Shown: in pieces, positions 1 through 13,397 of the stretch
Layout of the letters: the number at the start of each line of letters is the position of its first letter
Numbering within the stretch: position 1 is the first letter of the stretch
Source: Liolophura sinensis
Lineage: Eukaryota; Mollusca; Polyplacophora; Chitonida; Chitonidae
Direction: 5' to 3'
NCBI RefSeq assembly: GCF_032854445.1
Contig: NW_027017953.1
Location: forward strand, 124,501-188,500
DNA length: 64,000 bases
The notes under the pieces: generated by a model
Told to the model about the DNA's origin: nothing
Database searches by the model: none
Seen by the model: only the letters and a program-made list of their open reading frames with translations
Program-made: the position numbers and the translations under genes

Positions 1-1985
1 CAGGTGCCAGGGTACAGCTTTCGTTTCCAGGACCGAGTTTCGCTCAACGTAATGTGATCACTTACAAGCCTGTAATGGACAACGTCCTGCGCTAATTGCA
101 GATGGACAAACAATGTTGGACGTTGTAAAAATCTTGATTCCATATGCCAAATTTGCTTCATTACAAAGAAAGAAAAAAAAAGCAAGAAGCGGAAAAAAAT
201 GCAGATTTCAATCCGCTGTATATTATCACGGCAGTGCGCATAGTTCGGTATAACACATGTTTGGAACAGACTTTGTCCAATATGCAGCCACTTTCTCATC
301 TTCTTGGCCGTGTGGAAACTCGCTTCTTTCTCAAGTGAGTTGCTACCATCTTGAACGCCACCTGGTTGACCAGATCTTGCCATAGCAGGGATTCAAAGCG
401 ACTGTTTTCAAAGCAGCGTAAATGTCGTATTTCCCAAATTATTGATTTCATTTTTTTATTTTCACCAGTTTTACGTAAGATGACAGTTGAAAAGAGGAGA
501 ACAAAATTCCTGGGGGCTTGCTATGTCCCTGTTAAAGCTTAAATAAATGTGGACGGGCATACTTTGCCTGTGAGGCAAATGATTCCCTCCCGCGGTGGCC
601 TTTGGAAACAGGGTACAGGGAAAAGATAGAGATTTGTTCTATGAAATCACCGAAATAGGTTTAGTGTAGAACGTCTAGTTGTGTGATATATCGTGTAGAA
701 ATTTACAGGTAGTAGATATGGATGATAACAGCATTACAATAAGACAGGTAAAGATCTATCCAGGAATAATACAAGATGTGCAGGGTTTTCATTTTCAGAC
801 ATTCATGAAATAATAAGTCGATGTTCTAGAAATTACTTTTGATATTTTTTAATGTATGTAGTCCAATTTAACTAATCATTAAGAAATATGCCAAGAAATT
901 TATATTAGCAAACTCTTTCCAACGACAGTCTCGATACATAAAGGGATACATATGAGCAGTCTGTTCGATAGTGAAAGGGCTTTATCAGCATAAACATGAC
1001 TAATATTTAACGTTACTCTAATGCTGACAAGCCAGTCATTCAACTTTTGTAGCTCACTTGACATTGGAAATGTTCAGTAAAGTTGTGGATTTTATAAATA
1101 CAATAAAAAGGAGCAAACTCAATCTAGATCCTTGGGGTACGCTATGTGTGATTGTCGACGGAGCAGACAAACAGGTATTATATTTGGTGCATTACAAACG
1201 GTCTTTTAAGTTGGTGTTTATCCAGTTTTTGTTATTGGTGTGAAATCCTTTGTTAAAGTTTTTGTTAAATCTAGAAATGTTACTATGCTGTATTGTTTTG
1301 ATTCCTTCTCTTTACTGAGTTTCTATAGAAGATTTATTATCGCTAAGCATGTCGAGTGGTTTGATCGAAACCCGAACTGGTCAGCGTATATTAGAGTGTT
1401 ACCTTCTAAAAAGTCAGTCATGCGAGTTCAGTCTGAACTGAAGGGCTCTGCGTTACAGACTTGAAAGCTGTTACTTAGCTGTGGTAAACTATGCTCAAGT
1501 TTTAGAGCTATATTTGACGAGTAATCATTTGAAGCCATCACCTATTGTTTTGGAATCTGACGTTATACGATTGTTAATTTTAAAAGTAGTAGATAACTTG
1601 GTTTTGTTCATGAGTTCATTATCTTAAGGAAGTTTTCAAATTATTATAACAAAACATCCCGAAGCACCATTTTGAGATATCGCCTACCGGGTAAAGGTAT
1701 ACGCAAAGTAGATCTGTAAACTACACGTAGAGTCATCCCTGTCTCCAACAAAACTGGCAAAAATCAAATATGTTAAGGGGTTGTTCTGTTATTTACCAAA
1801 TAAAATGACGCTTTGGCTAAACTTTCACTCATTTCACTCATAAAAATAAGACAAACGCGTCATTTTACATGAAAATATCGAGCTTTTCTCATTCCTGATT
1901 CCCTAAAGCAACAGCGCAACAATTTAATTAAAATGTCGCGTTAACGTGTTGTTAGCAACCGTATCCAAATTAGAAATCAGGCCAT
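1..1985. other. Intergenic, no gene recognised
   Basis: AT-rich single-copy-looking DNA with no array and no convincing coding exon. A 61-codon ORF at 1058-1243 contains a DPWGT motif that vaguely resembles the tail of LINE reverse-transcriptase ORFs, but it is too short to assign. Confidence 0.5.
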
Positions 1986-2195
1986 TTAAATGTTAAATCG
2001 ACATAGTTCTCTGCCTGCCTGGTCTCACTTTTGTTAAATCGGCGTAATCATCTATCTGGTCTCACTTTTGTTAAATCGGCGTAGTTCTCTGTCTGTCTGG
2101 TTTCCTATTTGTTAAATCGACGTGGTTCTCTTTCTACACGTCCTCATCTTTGCTAAATCGGCGTAGGTCTCTGTCTGCCTGCCCTCACTGCTGTT
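1986..2195. repeat. Short degenerate tandem repeat, ~50 bp unit
   Basis: About four diverged copies of a unit recognisable by GTTAAATCGGCGTAGTTCTC followed by a CTGTCTGTCTGG-type stretch. Copies differ by substitutions and small indels, so this is an old array. Confidence 0.6.
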
Positions 2196-3302
2196 TGGGC
2201 GACAAAGCGACAAAACGATATTTCAGTCATGAAATGGCACATTCCTGTTATGCTCCTAAAGGCCCACGGAGCAATAGGGCGACAAAAATATAACGTTATC
2301 GTGTTGTCATGCAGCTTGATGGCGTGATGAAGCGACGGTCGCAATGGGCTTCCATATTTAACAGTGGATTGTTTTTTTTTTTTTGTTTGTTTTATTTCAT
2401 TCAATAGCTTTAACCTCATGATCAAAACAACGGATACCCTGTGGCCTTCTAATGGACAATAAAATTATATGTTGGGTTTCCTACAGCACTTTTCCACAAT
2501 ACTGAACCAGTGGCACATAACGATCTTTGACCATCAAGATTCCCTCTTGTGTGACCTGGCAGGCGGGGAATTCTCCATCCAAGTCTCCATCCAAATTCTG
2601 TATACGCCTTGCAAGCCTTCTTGGTAATAAGTCTCCGGGGGGCTTCCTTTTGAAGAATTGTCGCCAAGATTCAGGTATGTCGTCATTGTTTTGTTTCTTC
2701 CGCATCATGTTATTAATGCTTTCATAGCCGTATTATGCCTCCCACTCTCTCTGGTTATAATGAACAATTGGTCACAGCGCGTGTAGATTAGCAAGCCTCC
2801 GGTTTGGGGCGTGTCTAACAAACCTCATTCGAACAGATCAATGGATAGCGTGCATGTCTCATCTACAGCTGATAAACCAAATTTCAATATACAGCGTCTT
2901 CAAATGACTGTGCGTCTGCTAATGTGTGCGGGTACAAACTAATGGACATCTCACCTCGTCTTACAACAAACTGCGCAGCTGCCATAGGGCGCCTCTTGTT
3001 TTTTGTTCTCTTTTTTTCTTTTTTTTCTGGGGGAAAAGTATTTTCAGATCATACTTTGGTGATGTGGTCTTTAAAACTGTTCAGATTTAACAGTAATTTG
3101 GAACTTTGCTCGCAGCAGATTCCGAAACCGAGATAAATATCTATGAGGTGAGACATTACACGACTACATTACCTCAGCATAGGGCGGGAACCAGGCGGAG
3201 TATATAAGTCTCAGAAACAGGGATTGGATGAGCCTAAAGTTAACTGGACTTAGCCATGTTGTTTTCCTTAAATTAGAAACACGTGACAGTCAGAGCAAAA
3301 GT
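2196..3302. other. Intergenic, one unassigned minus-strand ORF
   Basis: No array. A 75-codon minus-strand ORF (2481-2708) has a non-repetitive, protein-like composition (for example DIPESWRQFF and GEFPACQVTQEG), with an in-frame stop just upstream of its ATG. I do not recognise a family. It could be an exon fragment or chance. Confidence 0.4.
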
Positions 3303-4236
3303 AACGAAAGTAATCAACGTCTTACTGAGTGTAATGTCTGTACAATAGAAGTAACAGCGTTTCACTTTGTGTAACGTACAACATATAACTGAGTGTAAGA
3401 TCTCGACAAGAGAAGTAACATTGTGTAACTGAGTGTAAAATCTGGACAATGTAAGTACCAACGTCTGACTGAGTGCAATGTCTGGACAACAGAAGTAACA
3501 ATATATGACTGCGTACAGTGTCTGGATAGTATAAATAAAAGGTATAACTGAGTGTTATGTCTGGACAATATAAAAAACAACGTAAAACTGAGTATAATTT
3601 CTGGACAAGAGAAGCAACAACATATGACAGAGTGTAATGTCTGGACAATAGAAGTAACAATGTGTGACTAAGTGTAATGTCTTGACATAGAAAAGTAGCA
3701 TCATCTAGCTGAGTGCAACGCCTGTACAATAGAAGTAACAACGTATAACTGAGTGTAATGTCTGGACAACAGAAGTAACAACGTGTAATGTCTTGACGTT
3801 AGAAGTAACAACGTATAATTGAGTGTAATGTCAGGACAACAGAAGTAACAACCTATAACTATGTGTAATATTTGGACAATAGAAGCAACAGCGTATGGCT
3901 GAGTGTAATGTCTGCACACTAGAAGTAACAGCGTATGGCTGAGTGTAATATCCGGACAACAGTAGTAACAGCGTATGACTGAGTGTAATGACTGAGTGTA
4001 ATCTCTGGACAATAGAGGTAACAACGTGTGACTGAGTGTAATGTCTGGACAATAGAAGTAAAGCGTATGACTAAGTGTAATGTCTGGACAACAGTAGTAA
4101 CAGCGTATGACCGAGTGTAATGTCTGGACAATAGAAGTAACAGCGCATGACTAAGTGTAATATCTGGATAATAGAAGTAACAAGAGGAGTAAGAATTTAT
4201 AATGGAGGGTATTGCCTGGACAACAGAAGTCACGAG
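3303..4236. repeat. 40-bp minisatellite array
   Basis: About 23 diverged head-to-tail copies of a 40-bp unit containing ACTGAGTGTAATGTCTGGAC and AGAAGTAACA. The minus-strand ORFs here are products of the repeat. Confidence 0.9.
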
Positions 4237-4544
4237 TGTAGATTAGGGCATATTAAAAGCGGAAATGTTGTACCACGCTGAAAGTCACAGCTTGGTACAA
4301 GATTGGGACGATATCCACAGCGATCTTTGATGGATTAAAGCTTAGTCTTTTGGATCTAACACATGCGTCCTTGGTTGTGTTATAACAGTGTGACATTGTT
4401 ACCGCCTATAACGACCGTACCATATCTCTGGACAGAAGGTTATGAGCTGTCATCACATTTTCTTAATTAATATGATGTTTCAATGATTGAATGACAGGGC
4501 GACATAAGCTTGATTCCAAAGCGCTTCAACCATAAAGAACCTTA

Positions 4545-4827
4545 CTTGGCAACATTACAGTAGCAACATATTCCGGCTCTAGCCAGAATCTTACTTGGCA
4601 ACATCATAGAGGCAATATATTCCAGCAGTAGTCAGAACCTTGGTTGTCAACAGTACAGTGGCAACATATTCCGCCTGTAGTCAGAATCTTACTTGTCACC
4701 AATGTAGTGGCAATATAATTCTACTGTCGCCACACCTTAACGTGGCAACAGTACAGTGGCAACATATTCCAGTGGTAGTCAGAACCTTACTTGGCAACAC
4801 TACAGTGACAACATATTCTAGCTACAG
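4545..4827. repeat. ~50-bp minisatellite array
   Basis: Five to six copies of a unit containing CTTACTTGGCAACA and GGCAACATATTCC, strongly diverged between copies. Confidence 0.75.
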
Positions 4828-6159
4828 ACAGAAAACGCTTTGCGTACTGACATTACTTATCCATTTCTGATAATAAAGATCGTGTGTTTTAATCTCATGT
4901 TCCTTATTTGCCTATAAGAAGAAAATATGAGAATATACTTCGAAAAAAAATTTGTGTAAGTCAGAATCTAAAACATGGCTGATACGCTGTATTCCAGACT
5001 ATACACTTTAAAATTCTTATCACCTAAGACATGTTACATGTATGTCAAATGTAACAGTGTCAAGTCTGTGAAGATTTGGACCTCTGGATACGTGCATGTA
5101 GAACATTACAGTGAAGTTTTAATTCTGCTTTCGGTGAGAAATTTGCGGAATCGGTACGAGTATGTGCCTTGAATATGGTGGTAGTGACACTGGACCTTGT
5201 TTATAGTTTGCTGGAGTGATTACAGGGGAGTGGATCATGTCAACGGCAGATGATTTCCATTTTGACAACATCGGCGATTTAATTACTCAGTAGGTCAGCT
5301 AATTATCTAGAATAAGCATTAGTCGGCCAGCCTATAAATTAACCAATCAATCAACGGATCAATAAAGCAATCTATCAGTCAAATGTCGATCAACATTCAT
5401 CTTGGATGGCTCATTTTTGGAACTGGATGTGCCTACAAGGCGACGTGTGTTGAAACTCAAATCAAGATGGCCGCCAAATGAGTACTACCCTTCTGGAACT
5501 TCCAACAGGCAACCGAAGCTAACCGCAGTAGTCACACGTACAGTCTTGCTATAAACCACCAAATTTTAGCTTCAGTTCGAGAGAAATATAAAAGTAGCAC
5601 TTTGACAGCATTACCCGCAGCCAGATGTTGATCTGACAATAGTGCCATCGATTTTAATCAGTGCATATTTATCATAGGGACATTGTGGGTAGCACAGTTT
5701 TAGCGGAATAGTTTGGGCTGTCTTGTTTAATCAGGCCAGTGTGTTTACTGGTTTGACATTTTGTGGAGGGGCTTAGAGTCAGAACATCTTCTATGTTAAC
5801 TGGGTTCATTTGTCCCCAAGAAGACAAGTGTACCGCAGGCTACAGGGCTTTCTTTACATCTGCCAGAACATTCCTCTTGTAAAAGAAACAAAAGCCAATC
5901 AATAATGTGCAGGCACCGCTGCATTCATTGCTGTGAAGGACAGTCACATTTCAAGTTTTGTGTGACACGACATCACATTAAAAAGGTTTGCAGTGTTTAT
6001 AATGCGACCTGACAATCACTGTGTTTTCTCTGCCAAAAAAAAACTGACAGCAGAAATGTGCAGGTGAGTGTAGTCGAGGATTGCGTTGAAAGAAAAATAA
6101 AAACCTCTATTTAGTTACGTTTAAATCTGCATGCAATAAAGCTGGTTGGACATATTTAA
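4828..6159. other. Intergenic, nothing recognised
   Basis: No array and no conserved coding exon. The 65-codon ORF at 4975-5172 has no recognisable motif. Confidence 0.5.
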
Positions 6160-7118
6160 CCATAATACAGTATGCACACAATAACAATTAGTATTATGTG
6201 TATTATTAACAAGTATACAGGTGACAACCATGACACAGTGTACACACGATAACCCTGACACAGTATACACACAACAACCATGAAACAGTGTACACACAAA
6301 GACAATTATGTTATATACGCGCTATAATCAAGATACAGTATACACACAATAACAATTATTTACTATACACACAATAACCATGATACAGTATACATACAAT
6401 AACCATGATACAGTGTACACACGATAACCATGATACAGTATACACACAATAACAATTATTTACTATACACACAATAACCATGATAAAGTATACATACAAT
6501 AACCATGATACAGTATACACACGATAACCATGATACAGTATACACACAACAGCCATGATACAGTATACACACGATAACCATGGCACAGTATACACGTGAT
6601 AACCATGATACAGTATAAACGTGATAACCATGATACAGTATACACGTGATAACCATGATACAGTATACACACAATAACCCTGATACAGTATAAACACGAT
6701 AACCATGATACAGTATACACACAATAACCCTGATACAGTATACACACGATAACTATTATGTAGTATACACACAAAAACGAGTATGTAGTATGCACGAGAT
6801 AACCAGGATACAGTATACACACGATAACCATGGCACCGTATAGACACAATAACAATTATGTACTATACACGTGATAACCATGATACAGTATATACACAAT
6901 AACCATGATACAATAAACACACAATAACGAAGACACAGTATACACACAATAACCATGATATAGTATACACACAATAACAATTATGTACTATACACATGAT
7001 AGCCATGATACAGTATATACACAATAACCATGATGCAATAAACACACAATAACCAAGACACAGTATACACACAATAACCATGATATTGTATACACACGAT
7101 AATCATGACAAAGTATAC
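6160..7118. repeat. 25-bp minisatellite, left part
   Basis: About 38 copies of a 25-bp unit of the type TGATACAGTATACACACAAT plus AACCA. It continues on the far side of the SINE at 7134-7471, where the dominant unit variant is different. The unit is not a multiple of three, but 75 bp (three units) is, so long tyrosine/valine-rich ORFs appear on the minus strand. Confidence 0.92.
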
Positions 7119-7133
7119 ACAATAACAATTATG
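7119..7133. repeat. Target-site duplication, left copy
   Basis: ACAATAACAATTATG, identical to 7472-7486 and abutting both ends of the inserted SINE. Confidence 0.85.
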
Positions 7134-7471
7134 AGTGAGTGAGTGAGTGCTTGGGGTTTAACGTCGTACTCAACAATTTTTCAGTCATATGACGACGAAG
7201 GAATCATTAGGGTGCATGTACGTGTAATGTGCCTCCTTGTTGTAGGACGGATTTCCACCGCTCTTTTATTTAGTGCTGCTTCACTGAGACGACTTACCGA
7301 AGGCAAGTAAGGCGCCCCGCCCGAGCCATTATACTGATACGGGTCAACCAGTCGTTGCACTATCCCCTTCATGCTGAACGCCAAGCGAGGAAGTTACAAC
7401 TTCCTCTTTTTTAAAGTCTTAGGTGTGACTCGATCAAGGATTGATCCTGGATCTACCGGTCCCGAAAGGGG
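7134..7471 (-). mobile_element. SINE inserted in the 25-bp array, (ACTC)n tail, minus strand
   Basis: A 338-bp insertion bounded by a perfect 15-bp duplication. Read on the minus strand it ends ...GACGTTAAACCCCAAGC followed by (ACTC)n, a 3' end I recognise as abundant in molluscan genomes. The opposite end begins CCCCTTTCGGGACCGG. The target duplication length and short-repeat tail fit LINE-mediated retrotransposition. I could not verify a tRNA head. The 67-codon minus ORF inside is incidental. Confidence 0.8.
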
Positions 7472-8470
7472 ACAATAACAATTATGTAGTATACACATAA
7501 TAACCATGATGTGGTATACACATGATAGTCATGATGTAGTATAGACATAATAACCATGATGTGGTATACACATGATAGTCATGATGTGGTATACACATGA
7601 TAGTCATGATGTAGTATACTAGTGATAACCATGATGTGGTATACACATGATAGTCATGATGTAGTATACACATGATAGTCATGATGTAGTATACACATGA
7701 TAGTCATGATGTAGTATACACATGATAGTCATGATGTAGTATACACATGATAGTCATGATGTAGTATACACATGATAGTCATGATGTAGTATACACATGA
7801 TAGTCATGATGTAGTATACACATGATAGTCATGATGTAGTATACACATGATAGTCATGGTGTAGTATACACATGATAGTCATGATGTAGTATACTAGTGA
7901 TAACCATGATGTGGTATACACATGATAGTCATGATGTAGTATACACATGATAGTCATGATGTAGTATACACATGATAGTCATGATGTAGTATACTAGTGA
8001 TAACCATGATGTGGTATACACATGATAGTCATGATGTAGTATACACATGATAGTCATGATGTAGTATACACATGATAGTCATGATGTAGTATACTAGTGA
8101 TAACCATGATGTGGTATACACATGATAACCATGATGTGGTATACACATGATAGTCATGATGTAGTATACTAGTGATAACCATGATGTAGTATACACATGA
8201 TAGTCATGATTTGGTATACACATGATAGTCATGATGTAGTATACTAGTGATAACCATGATGTGGTATACACATGATAGTCATGATGTGGTATACACATGA
8301 TAGTCATGATGTAGTATACTAGTGATAACCATGATGTGGTATACACATGATAGTCATGATGTAGTATACTAGTGATAACCATGAAAAAGTTTACCATTGA
8401 TATCCATGGTATAATATGCTCATGATAACCATGACACAGTATACACATGGCAACCATGACATGGTATACA
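7472..8470. repeat. 25-bp minisatellite, right part
   Basis: About 40 copies of a 25-bp unit of the type ATGATAGTCATGATGTAGTA plus TACAC, with a CTAGTGATAACC variant every few units. It shares period and core (GTATACAC, ATAACCATGAT) with the left part, so one array was split. The first 15 bases are the right copy of the SINE target duplication. Confidence 0.92.
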
Positions 8471-9414
8471 CATTGTTACGTTGTTTATTTATTCTGTCTT
8501 TTATATGTCTAATTAAGAAATTTGACAGCCAAGATTCACCCCTTGAGTGTAGTCAGATCCTCAGCAAAGATTGTTCATGCTAATTTCTTCTCTGGTGAAT
8601 TTGAAAGAATGTTTGCTAATTCATTTAAGTATAAATTTTTTATAGATTTTAGGTCATTGTGTGAGATTGAAATTAATATTGATAAAGTGTTAAAAAAAGT
8701 ATTTTATTTGATTATATATGGATACAGGGCACAGTTAGCACTAGATAGAATTTTAAAAAGTTACTCACCCCACAGCGGCAAAAGCAGAAAGAGGGAGTTA
8801 CTGGGTGTGGTCAGGGGAACATTATGATTTCTAGATAAAATTGCATTATTAGTAAAAATGTCTTGTGTTTATGCCTGATTTATTCATTCTGATTCAGTAT
8901 GAGTTTGCTGTATATAGCAACCAAATGACGCAAACACGAGAACTTGCTTGTGCACATGTGCTACAGTGTTAGTGTGGAATTAGTTAATGTCCAACGAACA
9001 TTCGCCGGTTGATAGAATTAAATTTTATTTTTGATTCTGATGGTGAATTTTGCTCACTCACTGAGCATAACATGTTATTTATAAATGTTTGTTGATAATT
9101 TTCGAAGTTGAAAATGGACACATTAAAACTATATGTAGTGGTTGGGTTTAATTTTGGTAGGCGGTGTTGAACAAATTGCTCTCTTCGGAAGATGATGATA
9201 ACGGCTTTGTTGTCAAGGAAATGACGCTACTGGGCCCTGAGGGTTGATGATATAGTTACGATATCTAGTGGCAGGGGGAGATAGCCGCGCATTGGTAGTC
9301 CATTCTAATGTTGTCACGTGATTAGGCCCGCTTTTTCCCGGTGGAATGTAAGTTTCTCTTGATGGCAAGACGACCGATAAACCAAAAAAGTTGTGTTTGC
9401 ACACTTTTGTAAAA
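8471..9414. other. Intergenic / possible 5' flank of the transposon
   Basis: A 101-codon ORF at 8522-8827 (+) has mixed composition but no motif I recognise. 9120-9414 precedes the decayed transposase start and may include the transposon's terminal region. I could not find the terminal inverted repeat. Confidence 0.4.
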
Positions 9415-11140
9415 TGGCTTAAAATTGTGTCGTAGTTTGTTGTACCAATCGTTGGAGAAAAGGAAGCATTATATCATGGCATTGGTTCCCCCAGAAAAAG
9501 ACAAGGAAAGAAGGCGGCTGTGGTTCTAGGCGATTAATAGGAAGGACAGGCAGTCGTCTTGTGGAGACCGTGTGTGTAGTCGTCACTCCATATCTGGTAA
9601 GTGTATATACATGTACATACATAAATCGGATTGTATGAATTTGATTAATTAATGCTTCAACTGTATAACTTTCTTTTGAAATTGTTGTAGGATCCGCCAA
9701 TAAAGATGACACAAATCCTGACTGCACTTCGACACAGTTTATAGGATATGGGAGCGATGACCAGAATGCTTCCCATAAAGGCTTGCTAGCCTGGAGCGAA
9801 ACGAGAAAGGGAGAGGCGGAATTAAGTTTTGCTGTTCTGACTGGACTTCGTCATTTAGCAAAATTTAATTTCATCGATGACGTTCCCTCAGAAACAGAGA
9901 CCAGACGGTATCAGGCATATGTAGATTATATGTATTTAGAGATGTAAGTATAACACATATGCCGGCTACTTTTACTGGATATTAAGAAAGTTAGGTTTTT
10001 CGCGATTCTAAGGATTGCCCAGACAAACGGCCTCTTGCCGATAATCTGTTCACATCATATCAATTCATACTGCTCAAACTATTCGCAGGGCTTATTATTT
10101 TTATTTCCAGCTGGTTGTCTTTTCTTCCTTTGTACAGGGAACAGCTTTGCCTTATGTGGAAGAAGAAAACTCAGAATTATGTGGACACCAGATCATAGAT
10201 CAACTACATACTCAATTCATACTGAACAAAAAATGTCTGGATTTTCCTTCTTGCAGTTTAGTCACAGTGATATAAAAACAAAGTTTTACACTGTCCTTCC
10301 ATCGTTTAAAGCATTGGAATAGTTAGCAGATGTTGTTAGAAAACGTTTTCCTTTATATTCATCCATTGGAACACAAGATGTGTTGTTGATTGTTCTACGT
10401 TTAAATGTGAAAAATTTTCACATTGCTTCTCGTTTTAATGTAAGCCGAACAACTGTGTAAGCCGAAAAATCGGAAGTTATACGCCATTCGCCACAGGTTT
10501 TTACGAAGGAGTACAAAAATGTACGTGTCATCATAGACAGTACAGAAATATATGTAGAAAGACCAGGTAATCTTACCGGTAGGTCTGCCATTTGGAGCAA
10601 TTATAATAGCCATAATACTTTGAAACATCTCGTTGGAGCAACACCCTGTGACCCTGTTTCATTTATTTCTAAAGCATTTGGAGGTAGAATATCTGACAAG
10701 GTAATTACACAGAGATCTGTTTTTTAGACGTGTTAGAATATGTCGATTTGATTCTGGTAGATAGGGGATTTTTAATGGAGGACATTATATCCATTTTTAT
10801 TGGAGGAGGACATTGTATCCATTATAACGGAGGAGAGCATTGTATCCATTTTAATGGAGGAGGGCATTGTATCCATTTTAATGGAGGAGGGCAATGTATC
10901 CAGAAATTGTTATTTAGTAATTCCAGCATTTACCAAAGGTTTAATACAACGGTCACAGAGGGATGTCGAGATCTGCAGACAGATAGCAACACTCCGGATA
11001 CATGTAGAAAGAGCTAATGAAAGACTGAAAAATTTTAAGATTTTAAGCAGTGCCATGCAACTTAGTATGGTATCACTTGCGGACTGCATTTTAACAATTT
11101 GCTTTCCACTAGCCAACCTTCAGCCTAAGCATGTGAAATG
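9415..11140 (+). pseudogene. THAP + DDE_Tnp_4 transposase, broken
   Basis: A C2CH THAP finger is recognisable at 9415-9597: CVVVCCTNRWRKGS, ISWHWFP, then in a shifted frame AINRKD and RVCSRH, ending at a donor-like GTAAGTG. A second block (9691-9943) follows a TTGTTGTAG acceptor and carries LAWSETRKGEAELSFAVLTG. 10,240-10,470 holds DIKTKFYTVLPSFKALE and a helix-turn-helix-like ASRFNVSRTTV. The catalytic core shows the first aspartate in VRVIIDSTEIYVERPGNL (about 10,520-10,575), then WSNYNSHNTLKHL and FGGRISDK, and the second aspartate in LILVDRGFLMED (about 10,748-10,783). The C-terminal block VIPAFTKGL...LRIHVERANERLKNF...LANLQP (10,915-11,130) is typical of DDE_Tnp_4. At least three stops (third codon; after KALE; after SRTTV) and several frame changes show it is inactive. 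Confidence 0.82.
10772..10905 (+). repeat. 27-bp tandem expansion inside the transposase
   Basis: Five units of 27 bp (GGAGGAGGGCATTGTATCCA plus TTTTAAT type) follow the DRGF motif. Because 27 is a multiple of three the reading frame is kept, giving repeated EEGIVSILM-like nonapeptides. Confidence 0.85.
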
Positions 11141-11785
11141 AAATGCAATAAAGTCTTTACATGTCAGTTCAAACATCCTTGCTTGTGCCATAGCATCCCG
11201 AGTGTCACTGTCTATCGAGGCCTTGTAGATAAATGGGTCCTCGGGGCAGGTTCATATCTGGGTAAAGTCGCAGCAAAGAGTCTAACAGTGGTAGTTGCTA
11301 CTGCTTTGTCGTTCAAAACTTATTAAGGTTAGAGCAACGACTAGTAGGTTGGCTCCAATGTTGGTGTAATATGACTTGGTGTGGGGGCTTGCTGGGTGCC
11401 TTCTGCAAGTTGCTTCTGTAAGGCAGCACCTTTTAATACCGTGGTGAAAATCTGTCCTGCAGTAAGGAGACTCCATTGTAATATTAAGGAAATAAAACCG
11501 TACTATGATAACTGAATAATTGAAGACATAAGTTACCCATTCTTTGATTTTTTATTACTCATACCTTATTTTGAATTCAATATAAAACATCATATTTATA
11601 TAATTAATTCAAGGTCAATCATGTTCAAGAGAATGTTTCGCTTCAAAAGCAGCACCTGCGCTAAGCAATGCTGTCAGATCAGAAAAACATTTGTAAATAT
11701 GAAATAAACTAAATATGACACAGATACTAAATCTTACTGTAGACAAAACCATTTCACTCTAGGATAACTTCTTATATTTACACAC
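11141..11785. other. Spacer between the convergent transposon ORFs
   Basis: AT-rich sequence between the ends of the two broken ORFs. No separate gene or array was seen. Confidence 0.45.
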
Positions 11786-13397
11786 TCAAAATGGAACCAG
11801 CCCATTGTAGTTCTCGCAGTGTATCATGCTACCATGCTCTGGCTCTGAACATAAACAATATACATCAGATGACCCAGGGGGATTCATTTCTGTATTCTCT
11901 GACTCTTGGTCACCGTCACCATCCTCTAACTTTCTTGTGAAAATTATGTGAAAGTATTCTGGCAAAATCTCTTTCATAAAAAACTGCTCACACATTTCTA
12001 CTAGCTTCTCACTGAGCACCATGTTTTTATCTACTGTGATAAGCGCGATCAACATTTGTATATACAAAAAAGTCACGTAATTCCACTTTGTGTATGTACA
12101 TTTGCAACCGTATTTGTGTAAAGTATTTGTGTGTTTTCTTCAGCTCTTTCTTGTCATTCAAGGAAAAAAATTGTCACTCAAAGCATCTGAAATTTGAGCA
12201 TCTTTATACTTGTATGGACACTTAGTTTCTAAAACACAATCAGCACAACAGCAGAATGACAGCCCACCTGCTGATACACCTGAAATGGGTGTGTGTGATC
12301 TACAAGAAACCCGTAGGGTTTTACGTGAAACTGCTGATGGTCATTATTTTTGAATTCAGTCTATTTTCAAGGTATTTCAAGGTATCTTCATTATCTCCAC
12401 CCTATCTGACTCTACATTTTTTTTACAAGTAATTACATTTACTACCAGTAATTCTCATGACTAAATTTTAGGGCTATTTGTGTCCCTTAATGTGAACACA
12501 CTATAAGCTTTCGTTCCTGTTATTCCCCCTTTTCTGTGCTCAAACCACAAATCACACCCACTCTGACCTCTAGATTCCTCATGAACATCGCTAACTCTTT
12601 GCTCGCTACAGTTGGAGGTTGACCAAACTGTTTTTAATGACTCAGTAATCTCTGTTTGTACATTTCATGTAATGATTCGAGAGGCTGTAATCTATCACAA
12701 TATCCATCACTCTCAAAGACTGTCTGTTTCTTCACGATCAAGCTGAGGAATTGTGGAGAAAAACACAGCATCAGGGCATACATCCTTCAGGGCCAAAAGA
12801 TCACTGGCAGGAGGCAGATTGTTCTCTCCTGGGGCAATCACAGACGTGATACATTTACTTCTCCTGCACTTAATTTACGCTGAAGATCATTCATGGTCAT
12901 TGGTTCCAGCTGAAATAAATAAAAAAACATTTTTTTAGTCTTGTATGTTGTTATTTACTTTTATACACTATGAAGATTATTAAAGATTAAATGTGACACC
13001 ACTATGTGCACTGAATTTGACGAAATGAAAGCAAAAACTTACAACATAACATCATAGTTTAATTGGCAATCAGTCAATTACTGTAGCTCCTTCCTACATG
13101 ATGTGTTCCACTTGCATGCCTGGCTTGTTAAGGACTTCTGTCAACCCAAGCTTTACTCCCATCTCTATCTTCATTTATAGGGCTGTAACATGACTACAAC
13201 CTTCACCAAGGCTAAAACAAAAGTAAATAAAAATAAAGAAAAAATAGCCAATGAACTTGATCGATGAGCACTAGAAAAAGCAGATTTTACCGTAGGCATA
13301 CTAAGAAGTAAGACTGATATAGGTAACTAGGGGCTTCCCATTTTCTGCTTCCTCTGAACTTAAAAGTGCTTTTTTGTTCCCTTTGGGAACAATTTAA

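Noticed and set aside
1058-1243. LINE reverse-transcriptase remnant
   Set aside because: Only a DPWGT-like motif is suggestive. Too short to support.
2481-2708. 75-codon minus ORF as a conserved exon
   Set aside because: Composition looks protein-like, but I recognise no family and see no partner exons. Left as a note in the intergenic entry.
6356-6847. 163-codon Tyr/Val-rich minus ORF
   Set aside because: Several minus frames are open over the same 25-bp array, so it is composition, not coding.
7181-7384. 67-codon minus ORF
   Set aside because: Lies entirely within the SINE and is not a coding gene.
8522-8827. 101-codon ORF as a host gene
   Set aside because: No recognisable motif, no splice or promoter evidence. 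AT-rich sequence gives such ORFs by chance.
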